In this document: piece by piece, positions 19,464 to 28,536 of the stretch
How positions within the stretch are numbered: the first letter of the stretch is position 1
How the letters are laid out: the number at the start of each line of letters is the position of its first letter
NCBI GenBank assembly: GCA_017999435.1
Contig: JAGNLV010000001.1
Location: 555,550 to 619,549 of the forward strand
Direction: 5' to 3'
DNA from: Candidatus Zixiibacteriota bacterium
GTDB taxonomy: Bacteria > Zixibacteria > MSB-5A5 > GN15 > FEB-12
DNA length: 64,000 nt
The notes under the pieces: model-generated
The model's database searches: none
The model's input: only the letters and a program-made list of their open reading frames with translations
What the model was told of the DNA's origin: nothing
Position numbers and translations under genes: made by a program

Positions 19464-20690
19464 ATGAAGATACTGGTGCTCAACGCCGGGTCGTCCTCCG
19501 TGAAATACCAGCTCATCGACTCGGAGACGGAAAAAGCCCTGGCCAAAGGAATGGTCTCGCGGATCGGCATGTCCGGATCCCTCCTCGCCCACAAACCGTT
19601 CGACCGCCCCGAGGTGAAAGTCTCCGGCGAGATCCTCGACCACATCCAGGCCGTCGAATACATCGTCACCATGCTCCTGTCGCCCAACCACGGCGTCATC
19701 AAGGACCGCGCCGAGATCGGCGCCGTCGGCCACCGCGTCGTCCACGGCGGCGAGAAATTCACCGACTCGGTGCTCATCACCCCCGCCCTCATGCAGGAAC
19801 TGCGCAACCTCATCGAACTCGCCCCCCTCCACAACCCCCACAACATCCGCGGCATCACCGCCTGCGAGCGCACCCTCCCCGGACTCCCCCAGGTCGCCGT
19901 CTTCGACACCGCCTTCCACTACACCATGCCCGGCTACGCCTACATCTACGGCATCCCCTACGTCCTGTACAAGCGCTACGGCATCCGCCGCTACGGCTTC
20001 CACGGCACCTCCCACAAGTTCGTGAGCGACCGCGCCGCCGTCATGCTCCGCCGCCCGCTCGCCGAATTGAGAGTCGTCACCGCCCACCTCGGCAACGGCG
20101 CCTCCATCACCGCCGTCGACCGCGGCGTCTCGGTCGACACCTCGATGGGCTTCACCCCCCTGGAGGGGCTGCTCATGGGCACCCGCTCCGGCGACATGGA
20201 CCCGGCGATCATCCTCCACCTCATGGCCCGCGAGGAACTCTCCCTCCACGAGGCCAACACCCTGCTGAACAAACACTCCGGGCTCATCGGCATCTCCGGC
20301 GTCTCCTCCGACATGCGCGAGATCCAGTCGGCCTCCCAGGCCGGCAACGCCAACGCCCAGCTCGCCCTCGACATCTACTGCTACCGGATCAAGAAGTACG
20401 TCGGCGCATACGCGGCCGCCATGGGCGGGATCGACGCCCTCATCTTCACCGGCGGCGTCGGCGAAAACTCCGCCGTCGTGCGCGCAAAAGTCTGCGAGGG
20501 ACTCGCCTTCCTCGGCCTCCAGGTCGACCCGGAAAAGAACAGCGCCGCCCACGCCGCGGAAACCGACATCTCCTCCGCCGGCGCCGGCGGCCACGTGCTC
20601 GTCGTGCCGACCAACGAGGAGCTCGTCATCGCCCGTGACACCCTCCGCATCGTCACCGAACGCCGGGGGCAGTCCGCCCGTGTGAAATAG
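19464..20690 (+). CDS. ackA: Acetate kinase
   Basis: 408 residues, full length for AckA. It catalyses acetyl phosphate + ADP to acetate + ATP. ASKHA-fold signatures: NAGSSSVKYQL at the N-terminus, GHRVVHGGEKF, FDTAFHYTMP, RYGFHGTSHK, HLGNGAS and FTGGVGENS. These identify AckA rather than butyrate kinase. A phosphotransacetylase is not encoded in this window. It shares a unit with the dehydrogenase upstream. Confidence 0.95.
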   Translation: MKILVLNAGSSSVKYQLIDSETEKALAKGMVSRIGMSGSLLAHKPFDRPEVKVSGEILDHIQAVEYIVTMLLSPNHGVIKDRAEIGAVGHRVVHGGEKFTDSVLITPALMQELRNLIELAPLHNPHNIRGITACERTLPGLPQVAVFDTAFHYTMPGYAYIYGIPYVLYKRYGIRRYGFHGTSHKFVSDRAAVMLRRPLAELRVVTAHLGNGASITAVDRGVSVDTSMGFTPLEGLLMGTRSGDMDPAIILHLMAREELSLHEANTLLNKHSGLIGISGVSSDMREIQSASQAGNANAQLALDIYCYRIKKYVGAYAAAMGGIDALIFTGGVGENSAVVRAKVCEGLAFLGLQVDPEKNSAAHAAETDISSAGAGGHVLVVPTNEELVIARDTLRIVTERRGQSARVK

Positions 20691-20998
20691 GCCGCGCCCC
20701 CCCAAAGCTTCTTTCTCCGAGGCCGTCATCCCCGAGGATGACGGCCTGGTCGTAACAGCCGGCACGCACGGCCGCCGGCCCTCCGCCGTCTGCGCAAGGA
20801 TCGCTCACCCTGCTCAGCCTGCCACCACCAAAGACCCCTGCAGCCACCTCTCCCGGAAACCGGCCCGGTCCGCCAAGCGACTTTCAATCAATGACTTACA
20901 CTAACCCGGAAAAAACTTCCCGCCCCGCATCCGGCTTGCAGAGAGATTGTCAGCGCCTACCGATGCGTTCGTCCGACGCCTCTGAAGGAGGATGCGGT
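20691..20998. other. Intergenic region after ackA
   Basis: 308 bases without a gene. It holds the hairpin at 20720-20747. An AT-richer patch near 20880-20905 includes tacact, a possible -10 for the next gene, but no good -35 was found. Confidence 0.5.
20720..20747 (+). terminator. 12-bp perfect hairpin after ackA
   Basis: aggccgtcatcc and ggatgacggcct pair around a ccga loop, 30 bases beyond the ackA stop. It has no T-run, so it may be a 3'-end stabilising structure rather than a rho-independent terminator. Confidence 0.55.
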
Positions 20999-22201
20999 AT
21001 GAGAAAGAAAATCACTTCCCTTGCTCTCACCGGGCTCCTGGCAGCCCTGGTCGGCTGCTCCGACCGCAGCCCCGTCGGGTCGGCATCTACCGCCGATCAA
21101 CCCTTCGCCCTCGCGGCCGGCGTCATTGTCCCCGACTCGGTCAAAACCGCGGCCCTGTCCGTCTACTGCTCCGGCCCGAGCCTGCAGACTGTGAACGTCT
21201 ACCGCGTGACCGCCCCGTGGGCGGAATCAACCGTCACCTGGAACAGTTTCGCCGGGGCCTACGACACGGCGGCCGTGCATGGTTCTTTCGCCGCCGCGGC
21301 GCCGGGGTGGAAGACCGCCGAGGTGACGGCGCTGGTGCGCCAGTGGGTCGGCGGCGCGGCCCCGAACTGCGGCCTGCTCCTGGGACAGACCACCAACCTC
21401 TTCCCGCGCGGGATGTTCTTCAGCCGCGAAAACGCCTTCATGCAACCCTACCTGACCGTCACCTACGGCGGCCCCACCGGCGACACCTCGGTTCAGTTTC
21501 CGGTCCTCCGCGACGCTGCTATCGATGAGTCCGTCCCGAACAACCCGCTCGGCCTGGCCCAACTGCTCTTCACCGGCTGGGCGGCCGACGGCGGCCTGAA
21601 AAACCAGAGCCTCCTGCTGTTCGATCTGCCGGTCTATAATCCGCCGCCGCCCGATGGCGACTCGACCGGCATCGACGAGCCCAACGACACCACCATCACC
21701 GATCCGCCGGACACCACCATCATCGAACCGGGCGATCCGGACGATCAAGGGTGCACCCGCCCCTGGCCCTGGTGGCTCCGCCACAGCGGCTGCGCCAAGG
21801 GGTCGGAGTCCGATGAGATTTCGGCCCTGCTCCCCCTCTGGGTGGGGACGCCCGGCGGCGCCCACAGCGTCGAAATCGACTCCAACTGCAAAGCGGCCCA
21901 ATCCCTCCAGCGCCGGAATCACGACCGGACCTTCCCGCCGGTCAAGCCCCTGCTGACCGAACTGCTGGCCGCTAAACTCAACATCGCCGCCGGCGCCGAC
22001 GACTCCGCGGTCGCCGGGGTGATCGCCGCCGCCGACGCCTACCTGGCCACCCACCCGGTGGACAGCCGCCGGTCGGTCGATCGCCGCGCCTTCAAACAGA
22101 TCCATGAGTGGTACCGCGCCCTGCACGCCTTCAACGTCGGCGACATCGGTCCCGGCGCCTGCGCGCCCGACGCAGATACCTCTGTCAACCCGCGGCGGTA
22201 A
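20999..22201 (+). CDS. DNRLRE-domain surface lipoprotein
   Basis: 400 residues. Start chosen at 20999 because aaggagg precedes the ATG at good spacing and MRKK opens a signal peptide ending in the lipobox LVGC. Residues about 35-150 match the DNRLRE (disaggregatase-related) domain: VNVYRVTAPWAESTVTWN, then a W-x-TAEVTALVRQWVGG segment and GLLLGQT. A Pro/Asp/Thr-rich linker follows (DTTITDPPDTT), then a C-terminal helical region of unknown type. Such domains occur on secreted wall or matrix proteins. The gene ends with its own terminator. Confidence 0.8.
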   Translation: MRKKITSLALTGLLAALVGCSDRSPVGSASTADQPFALAAGVIVPDSVKTAALSVYCSGPSLQTVNVYRVTAPWAESTVTWNSFAGAYDTAAVHGSFAAAAPGWKTAEVTALVRQWVGGAAPNCGLLLGQTTNLFPRGMFFSRENAFMQPYLTVTYGGPTGDTSVQFPVLRDAAIDESVPNNPLGLAQLLFTGWAADGGLKNQSLLLFDLPVYNPPPPDGDSTGIDEPNDTTITDPPDTTIIEPGDPDDQGCTRPWPWWLRHSGCAKGSESDEISALLPLWVGTPGGAHSVEIDSNCKAAQSLQRRNHDRTFPPVKPLLTELLAAKLNIAAGADDSAVAGVIAAADAYLATHPVDSRRSVDRRAFKQIHEWYRALHAFNVGDIGPGACAPDADTSVNPRR

Positions 22202-22271
22202 CCCCGCCGCTCGCGGCTCCGCGCGCCCCGCAACCTCCCCAGGGCGCGCGCAGCGACGTCCATCGGCACGG

Positions 22272-22311
22272 CAACGGGCGGGTCGCCTCACGGCCCCGCC
22301 CGTTGTCTTTA
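22272..22311 (+). terminator. Terminator of the DNRLRE lipoprotein gene
   Basis: caacgggcgg pairs with ccgcccgttg and is followed by tcttta, 70 bases beyond the stop at 22201 and just before the convergent transglutaminase-like gene. Confidence 0.7.
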
Positions 22312-22334
22312 TTCGCCAAGCCGCCAACGGCCGC

Positions 22335-24215
22335 TCACCGGCCCGCCGCCCCCGAAGCTGTCAACCGTATCGGCTCGCGCTCCCTGGCCTGCCGCTTCTT
22401 CAGATACTCCGCGAACGTCGGCAGCTCCCCGACCTCGACCACCGACCCTAAGCAGGCTGCCTCCATCGTCAGCCGCACCGCCGCGCTGTCCGCGGCGGCG
22501 GCCGTCCGCCGCCAGAACCCGTGGCCGCAGGCGATCGAGTCCGCCCCCGGCCCTTCCGCCGTCGCCGTCCCCATCGAGGGCCAGGTCACCGTCACCTCAT
22601 CCGTCATGAGCTGCGGAACCTCCAGGTCCACCGGGTAGCGCCGGGTCGCAAAATCGAGAGCGCGCACTTCCGCAAAGTCCCGGTACACCGCCGGCTGCAC
22701 ATAGGCCGTCCCCTTGACCAGGTCGACCGGCCGCTCCGACACCGCCGCCACGCGCACCGCGACCCCTCCCCCCGAGTCCGCCGGCCTCCTTGTCAGTGAC
22801 GCCTCCGTCACCCGATAGCCGCCGTTGTCGCCGGTCAGCAGTTGCCCCACCATCAGCCTCCGATCCTCGCTATCCGACGCTGTGAACATTGCTTCCAGCC
22901 ATAGCGCCGGGACCCCGCACAGCTCCCACTCGGCGCTGAGATTCACCCGGTAGTCCGCGCCGATCGCCAGATGCGTCCGCCGCGCCCACACGTTGTCCTC
23001 CGCCTTCGCCGCCGGCGTCCGCACGAGAACGCCCCCGCTGTCGGTCACCAAAAGCACCGGCATCCCCTGGTCACCCAACGGCAGTTGGCCGAAGGGACAG
23101 AGGTCGCAGGTCGGGTCCATCCACAGCGTGTCCCCGTCGATCAGCGCCGCCGTGATGACGTGGTTGAAGTCGAAAGTGGGGAAATCGGGATCGATGGGCG
23201 TTGCCCCGCGTGTCGAGATGAGCGCCGGGTACGCCGCCACCCCCGCCTGCCGCAGGTACGACACCAGCAGCGTCGTCATGTCCTTGCAGTCGCCATAGCC
23301 GAGCTTCTGCGTCTCGGCGGCGGCGTGGGGTTGCCACCCGCCGATCCCGATCGACACCGCCACGTACCGCGTGTTCCCGGTGACGCGCTCATAGGCCTCG
23401 CGCGCCATTTGCCGCACATCGCCCGCCGTCACCCCGGCCTTCCATGCGAGATACCGGTCGGCCGCGAGCGTCCGGTACCAGTTCCCCACTTCGCGCCACG
23501 AGAAACCGCTGTAGGCGCTGTTCTCCAGGCGGAAGGCGTGCGGCGAAAACGCCACCCGCCCCGGGTACTCGGCCTCCGGCGGAAGCTGCGATTCGTTCGG
23601 CAGCGGCGCCAGATTCCCCGCCGCAAACTCGTATAATGTCTTCTCCCCGGTCCGCACCACCCGCGGCGTTATGGCCAGCCCGTACACCTTGTAGTGCAGC
23701 GGCGGTTCGCTCGGCGCCGTCACCTGGCAGAGCGCACGCACCACCGGCAGGTAACTCTGCATGGCCGCGCCCCGCAGGAAAAACAGCGACTTCGAACGCA
23801 CCGCATACTCGTACTCAATCGTATAGGGGTAGGCCGGGCCGGGAAGGTCGAGGGAGTACGTGCAGTTGGAGGAGTAGAGCGCGTACGACGGCCCGAATCC
23901 GCAGGTCCGGAACATATCCTTCAACTTCCGCTCATAAACCTTCTTCCCGTCCGCCCGGTAAACGCTCGCCCGGAAATCCTCGATCTGATTGAACTGGTCG
24001 CCGCTGACCGCCACCCCCGCGAACTTGTCGCCCCGGGCATTGAGGATGACGAGACGCGCCCTTACCCGATGCCGCAGCCCATTGGCCTCCACCTCGGTCA
24101 CCCACTGCCGGTTCTCGAAATACCCGCCCCGGTCGTCGGCCTCCGCCGGCGCCGCCGCGGCGTCGCTCCATCCCAGCAGCCCCGCCGCCAGAAATCCCCA
24201 CACCCGCCGGTTCAC
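22335..24215 (-). CDS. Exported DUF3857/transglutaminase-like protein (intact triad)
   Basis: 626 residues. Signal peptide (1-22), an N-terminal DUF3857 beta domain (about 40-220), a transglutaminase-like core (about 240-390) and a C-terminal beta domain. The papain-like triad is complete: Cys310 in YGDCKDMTTLL, His352 in FNHVITA and Asp367 in WMDPT. The reaction could be peptide cleavage or crosslinking in the periplasm; the family is poorly characterised. Its ATG overlaps the stop of the upstream paralogue by four bases (ATGA), so the two are translationally coupled and probably made in equal amounts. Confidence 0.88.
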   Translation of the reverse strand: MNRRVWGFLAAGLLGWSDAAAAPAEADDRGGYFENRQWVTEVEANGLRHRVRARLVILNARGDKFAGVAVSGDQFNQIEDFRASVYRADGKKVYERKLKDMFRTCGFGPSYALYSSNCTYSLDLPGPAYPYTIEYEYAVRSKSLFFLRGAAMQSYLPVVRALCQVTAPSEPPLHYKVYGLAITPRVVRTGEKTLYEFAAGNLAPLPNESQLPPEAEYPGRVAFSPHAFRLENSAYSGFSWREVGNWYRTLAADRYLAWKAGVTAGDVRQMAREAYERVTGNTRYVAVSIGIGGWQPHAAAETQKLGYGDCKDMTTLLVSYLRQAGVAAYPALISTRGATPIDPDFPTFDFNHVITAALIDGDTLWMDPTCDLCPFGQLPLGDQGMPVLLVTDSGGVLVRTPAAKAEDNVWARRTHLAIGADYRVNLSAEWELCGVPALWLEAMFTASDSEDRRLMVGQLLTGDNGGYRVTEASLTRRPADSGGGVAVRVAAVSERPVDLVKGTAYVQPAVYRDFAEVRALDFATRRYPVDLEVPQLMTDEVTVTWPSMGTATAEGPGADSIACGHGFWRRTAAAADSAAVRLTMEAACLGSVVEVGELPTFAEYLKKRQAREREPIRLTASGAAGR

Positions 24216-26155
24216 AAGCCCTCCTTGGCCGTCGTGAACACCACCTGTTCGCCCAGCGCGGACTCCACTCTCTGGAAAAACAGCCGCACCATCATGTACT
24301 CGTCGACCTCGAAGAGCGGGCGGCTCACCGTGAACTTGCTGTGCACCTGCGCCGCCTGCCCTTCCGACGACGACTGCCGTTCGTAGAGGAGACCTTCGTA
24401 GGCGAAGGACGTATCCGGGGGGAGCTGGCTGACCGTGGAACCCTCCGGCCCGACAATGCGCGCGATCGCCTGGTAGGTGAAGGCGTGGTTGAAATTGACC
24501 GGGAAGACGCGCCGTTCGCTCTCGAACGGATTGCGGGAAAACATGGTCGCCGGGCAGTTCACCGCGAGGTGGTCGTCCAACCGCCGCCCCGCCCCCTCGA
24601 CCGCGTAGCCGGTCATGACGCGCAGCCGCCCCAGCGAATCCAGCGTCGCCTCAAAACTCCCCCGCCGGTAGCCGGGCGCATCGACATTGAGAATGTCGCG
24701 GTCCAAAAAGTCGTTCGCTTCCCGCGTCTCGTAGCGGCGCCCGTAGTTGCTGCACAGATAGCCCGTGAAAAGCGCCGAGGTGGAGCAGGCGGCGTTCCCC
24801 TCGGCGTCCATCCGGTAGACGATCAGGTCGATGCGGCTCGACGGCGGGTCGTTCGTCACCACTTTCACCAGTTCCGATTTGTCCCCGTCCAGCAGCAGGC
24901 CGATGTCCGTCCGACAAACCGGCGGCAGCGTGCCGTAGGCATTGTACTTCGTGGTGGCGTCGAGGTAAATTCCCCCCTGCTCGACCTCGGCGAAAATGAT
25001 CATGTGCGAGAACTGAAGGGGATCGACCCAAGTGGGCTCGAACGCCGCGACGTCCCGCGTGCAGATCATGATCGGCCAGGCCCGGATCCGCTCCGACCGG
25101 AGCATCGCCAGCAGCAGCAGGTTTTTCTCGCCCGCGGTGCCGAACTTCTCCCGCCACAGGCCGGCCAGGTTGTCATGGTGGAAACCGTCGTCGAACCCGT
25201 CCTGCCGCGTCTCGATCGTGCTCACGGCAAAGCTGTACAGAGCTTTCGATTTGTCATAGTCCGTCTTCAGCCCCTTCACGATCTCCCGCAACCTCTTCTT
25301 GAAATCCCGCGGCTCGCTGCAATACTCATCGACAACCGCCGTTTCCCACAACTGCCCGATCGTGCTCCACTGCTCGACAGCGTCGGCTACCGTCGCCTTC
25401 CGCGACAGGTCGGAGAGAACCAGGCTCACCGCGGGCACATAGTCCCGCTCGAACCCCATGTAGGGCTCGTCTTGCACCGGCAGAACATTCTGCACCCGCC
25501 ACGTGAACCGCTTCTTGGCCTTCATGTCGGTGCCGGGAAGTTTCTCGACCACGGGATTCCCTGTTCCCGCAGGCAGGTTGTGCGCCCGGTATTGATACTG
25601 CGGCCCCACCGGGACCTCAAGGACATATTCCGTCTCCAGCGTGTACACCTCATGGCTGAACGGAATCGTTTCCCAGCGGATGTAGCTTCCCCCCCACACC
25701 TTGTAGGTGAACTCGAGGATACAGCCGCTGTCCGCCTGCGGAAATGCAAACGTGACGATTGTCGTCGAGCCCGCCTTCCTCGTCAGGAAATCCTTGTCGT
25801 TGACCTTGAACACCTGCCCGTCGGGAGTCACCGTGTGCGCACAGAGGTCGCTGACATGGTCCTTCTCCGAGTGCCCGAACGACCCATTACCGATCTCTTC
25901 CGCCCCGGCCTTGTTGAACGCTTTCATGCGCACGTGCCGCCGCAGCTCGAGCTGGGGGGAGAACTCGCCCTGCGGGATCGTCATCGACCGGTACACCCGG
26001 TCGAAGATCACGACCGCGTTCGCCTCGGGATAATCCGCCGGGGGACCGATCTGCCACTCGGCTTCGGCAATCTCCCCGTACTCCGGTCCCGCGCCGGCCG
26101 CACTCCCGCACAGCGCCAGCCAGACCGCCGCCGTCACCAGCATCGCTCTCCTCAT
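24212..26155 (-). CDS. Exported DUF3857/transglutaminase-like protein lacking the catalytic Cys
   Basis: 647 residues with the same build as the coupled downstream gene: signal peptide, DUF3857 domain, transglutaminase-like core, C-terminal domain. At the nucleophile position the sequence reads FGTAGEKNLLLL, with Ala341 where Cys is expected. The His (FSHMIIF) and Asp (YLDATTKY) segments remain. It is therefore probably a non-catalytic partner or a binding protein. Start taken at 26155, preceded by ggagg at five bases. The C-terminus holds a long beta-rich part (about 430-645) with no recognised family. Confidence 0.85.
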   Translation of the reverse strand: MRRAMLVTAAVWLALCGSAAGAGPEYGEIAEAEWQIGPPADYPEANAVVIFDRVYRSMTIPQGEFSPQLELRRHVRMKAFNKAGAEEIGNGSFGHSEKDHVSDLCAHTVTPDGQVFKVNDKDFLTRKAGSTTIVTFAFPQADSGCILEFTYKVWGGSYIRWETIPFSHEVYTLETEYVLEVPVGPQYQYRAHNLPAGTGNPVVEKLPGTDMKAKKRFTWRVQNVLPVQDEPYMGFERDYVPAVSLVLSDLSRKATVADAVEQWSTIGQLWETAVVDEYCSEPRDFKKRLREIVKGLKTDYDKSKALYSFAVSTIETRQDGFDDGFHHDNLAGLWREKFGTAGEKNLLLLAMLRSERIRAWPIMICTRDVAAFEPTWVDPLQFSHMIIFAEVEQGGIYLDATTKYNAYGTLPPVCRTDIGLLLDGDKSELVKVVTNDPPSSRIDLIVYRMDAEGNAACSTSALFTGYLCSNYGRRYETREANDFLDRDILNVDAPGYRRGSFEATLDSLGRLRVMTGYAVEGAGRRLDDHLAVNCPATMFSRNPFESERRVFPVNFNHAFTYQAIARIVGPEGSTVSQLPPDTSFAYEGLLYERQSSSEGQAAQVHSKFTVSRPLFEVDEYMMVRLFFQRVESALGEQVVFTTAKEGL

Positions 26156-26343
26156 GGAAACCTCCGTCATGAGTCCTTCGCCTGCGTCCTACCCTTGTTC
26201 GCTCTGGAGATCCGTCTCGGCCGTACAGCCCTGCGCCGGCGCGATCCGCATCCCGCACTCCGGTCGTCACGCCCAACTCACGCCCATAGCCTAGGCAACG
26301 GAGAGTCCGGAGTCAAGGATCATTTTACGGCCGCGCCGGCGGC

Positions 26344-26376
26344 AAAAAAAAGGCCGCCGGGAAATCCCGGCGGCCT
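26344..26376 (-). terminator. Strong rho-independent terminator of the S41 peptidase gene
   Basis: On the minus strand aggccgccggga pairs exactly with tcccggcggcct and is followed by eight T. It begins 22 bases after the stop at 26399. Confidence 0.93.
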
Positions 26377-26398
26377 GCCAATCTGCTTGCCGCCCCCC

Positions 26399-27742
26399 TC
26401 ACGTCCGTTCGTTCCGGTCCACCTGCCCCCCTTCGTAATGCCCTTCGACCGCCACGATCCCCCCGCCTGCATCCCGCACAAACTTCAGCCGGAAATACGG
26501 GATGTCCGCAAACATGAACAGGTCCCCGCCCATTGGCGTCATCCGGAATTTCGGATTTCCCTCGCGCTGGTACACCAGCGCGCCGTTCTCCAGCGCGATG
26601 CGCCGGGGTCCGAAATCGCCGACATATTCCTGCAGCGCCGCGGCCTCGAGCGTCACCGGGTTCCGCTGCGCCTCCAGCCCGTCGATTTGCCAATCGTAGG
26701 TCGCGAGCAACTGCTCGTCCCCGCACTCCGCTTTCAGCTTCCGGTAGGCCTCCAGAAGCGCGACCTCGAGCGCCCGGTCGGCTGCGCACGCGATGTCCGG
26801 TGCGATCCCCGTCCCTTCCCAATTCGTCCCCGAAATCGGGTTGATCGCCCGCCCGAACGGCACCCTCACGCCCACCTCGAGGTTCGGAAATCCGTGCGTC
26901 GCCACCGGGTGCGCCCCACCGCCCGTGGTCTCCCCGACAACCGTCGCCCGCTTCAGATTCTTCAGATTGTACGTAAACTCTTCCGCCGCCGAAAAGGTGC
27001 CCCCCGAGGTGAGCACGTACAGGGGGACGTCGGCCATCTTCTCGCCGTCGACATAGCTCGTCGTCCAGAACTGCTGCAGCGAGTCCGTCTCGCGTACATA
27101 GAACGTATTCAGGTGCACCTGGTCCTTGAAGAAGTAACTCGTCAGAATCTGGATCATATCCGGGCTGCCCCCACCGTTGTCGCGCAGGTCGATAATGAGC
27201 GCGTCGGTGTGAGCCAGAAAATGCATCGCCCCGACCGCCGTCGCCCGCGCTTCCGGCAATCCGCTGAAACCGTCCAGCTTCAGGTACCCCACGTTGCCCG
27301 GCAGTTGTTCGGCTTTGCGGAACCCGAAATTGTCCAGCCGCGCCCGGCGCAGCTCCTCGGCCGCCGTGGGACGGTTGATCGTGTCGAGCATCGCCTCCAG
27401 TTGCGCCCGCGGGACATACCGCAGCCCGAAATGCCGATCGTGGCACACCGTCAGCAGATCCTCCGAAAGCCCCCGCGCGAACGTCCCCACCGTCGCCAGC
27501 GTGTCGTACGCCCCCTTCTTCAACTGCCGGCGCGCGTGCTCCCCCATCTTCTTCGCGACGTCCGGGAAGACGTAGTAGCGGTCGAGCGCCGCCGTCACGC
27601 TGTCGATGATCTCCGCTTTGACCGTCCGGTCGATCGCCGGCCCGGTGTCGTCGGGATCCGCCTGCGCCCCGGCCTCCGGCCCGCCGGCGAACACGGCAAC
27701 CGCCGCCCACATCATTGCAGCCCACAACGCCTGAAACTTCAT
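26399..27742 (-). CDS. Exported S41-family peptidase (IRBP/Tsp-like)
   Basis: 447 residues. Signal peptide (1-26), an N-terminal helical domain typical of the retinoid-binding/tricorn-like S41 branch, and the catalytic core with IDLRDNGGGSPDM and the nucleophile Ser251 in TSGGTFSAAEEF. GETTGGGAHP follows as in active homologues. No PDZ domain is visible. The last 110 residues (IALENGALVYQREG) resemble a small beta domain found at the end of many S41 and beta-lactamase-like secreted proteins. It lies 41 bases downstream of a MarR regulator gene and shares its transcript. Confidence 0.9.
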   Translation of the reverse strand: MKFQALWAAMMWAAVAVFAGGPEAGAQADPDDTGPAIDRTVKAEIIDSVTAALDRYYVFPDVAKKMGEHARRQLKKGAYDTLATVGTFARGLSEDLLTVCHDRHFGLRYVPRAQLEAMLDTINRPTAAEELRRARLDNFGFRKAEQLPGNVGYLKLDGFSGLPEARATAVGAMHFLAHTDALIIDLRDNGGGSPDMIQILTSYFFKDQVHLNTFYVRETDSLQQFWTTSYVDGEKMADVPLYVLTSGGTFSAAEEFTYNLKNLKRATVVGETTGGGAHPVATHGFPNLEVGVRVPFGRAINPISGTNWEGTGIAPDIACAADRALEVALLEAYRKLKAECGDEQLLATYDWQIDGLEAQRNPVTLEAAALQEYVGDFGPRRIALENGALVYQREGNPKFRMTPMGGDLFMFADIPYFRLKFVRDAGGGIVAVEGHYEGGQVDRNERT

Positions 27743-27783
27743 CGCTCACCTCCGCACTTCGGATGTTGGTCGTGCGGGAGCCG

Positions 27784-28278
27784 TTACGGAAGAATTCCCT
27801 CCCGCCGAAGTCTGGTCATGACGCGCTCGTACATGCTCGTCTCGTCGAGCTGCCGCTCCAGACGCCGGAGCGCCTCAAGGATGTCGCTCCCGTCGGTGCT
27901 CCCGAGCTCGGTCGAAGCGTCCGCGATCACCGCCCACACCGGCTCCAGCGCCCTGACCGTCTCCCGCCCGCGGTCGGTCAGACTCAGCAGCCGCCGACGG
28001 TAGTCGCCGGGGTCGCGGGTGGACCGCAACAGTCCGCGCCGCGTCAACTGCCCCGCCACCTGGTTGATCGCCGGATGAGTCAGCCCCAGATCCGTCGCCA
28101 CCGTCGTCAGCGGCGCCTCGTTGTGGTCCTTCAGGTAGTACACGACCGCAAACCAGCGCGCCTCAAACTCGACATTGAGCTCCCGGTACACCTGTGACAC
28201 ATCCCTCTGGAGGCGGTCCGCCAGTCGGCGCAGCCGGGTCGCCAACGCCAGCGAGCCGAGTTGTTCGATCACGTCCAT
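27784..28278 (-). CDS. MarR-family transcriptional regulator
   Basis: 164 residues. The winged-helix core is clear: PLTTVATDLGLTHPAINQVAGQLTRRGLL (recognition helix around residues 65-85), followed by the wing DPGDYRRRLLSLTDRG. The family binds palindromic DNA as a dimer and is often released by small ligands. A palindrome lies 34 bases upstream of the ATG (28312-28323). The S41 peptidase gene follows in the same transcript, so autoregulation of this pair is likely. The ligand is unknown. Confidence 0.9.
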   Translation of the reverse strand: MDVIEQLGSLALATRLRRLADRLQRDVSQVYRELNVEFEARWFAVVYYLKDHNEAPLTTVATDLGLTHPAINQVAGQLTRRGLLRSTRDPGDYRRRLLSLTDRGRETVRALEPVWAVIADASTELGSTDGSDILEALRRLERQLDETSMYERVMTRLRREGILP

Positions 28279-28311
28279 TGTCTTCGGGCTCCCTCTATCA
28301 TCCGAGTGTAC

Positions 28312-28323
28312 GTAAGTGCTTAC
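28312..28323. promoter_or_regulatory. Candidate MarR operator
   Basis: gtaagtgcttac: a 5-bp inverted repeat with a 2-base centre, embedded in an AT-richer stretch upstream of the MarR gene. The position fits an autoregulatory site. The remaining 28279-28536 region shows no gene. Confidence 0.5.
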
Positions 28324-28536
28324 ATAATTGTTTCGCGGATGCGTGCGATGACCATCGCACCGACCTGCCTTCAGGATGGCTCAATCTACCACTCCCCGTT
28401 TCGCACTGCAATAAGGAAAAAGGTTCTTTCGATCGCCCACCCCACCGGCTTGAGATAGGAAGGGCCGATCGTCCGATTGCGGGCGGCCGCCCGTCTCTTT
28501 CGACTTCCGAAGCTGTGTCTCCGCGCGGTCCGGGGT

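Noticed and set aside
24341-28003. 1220-codon plus-strand frame spanning three minus-strand genes
   Set aside because: Arg/Pro/His-rich shadow of the DUF3857 and S41 genes; no domain, no ribosome site, and it runs through a strong terminator and an intergenic gap.
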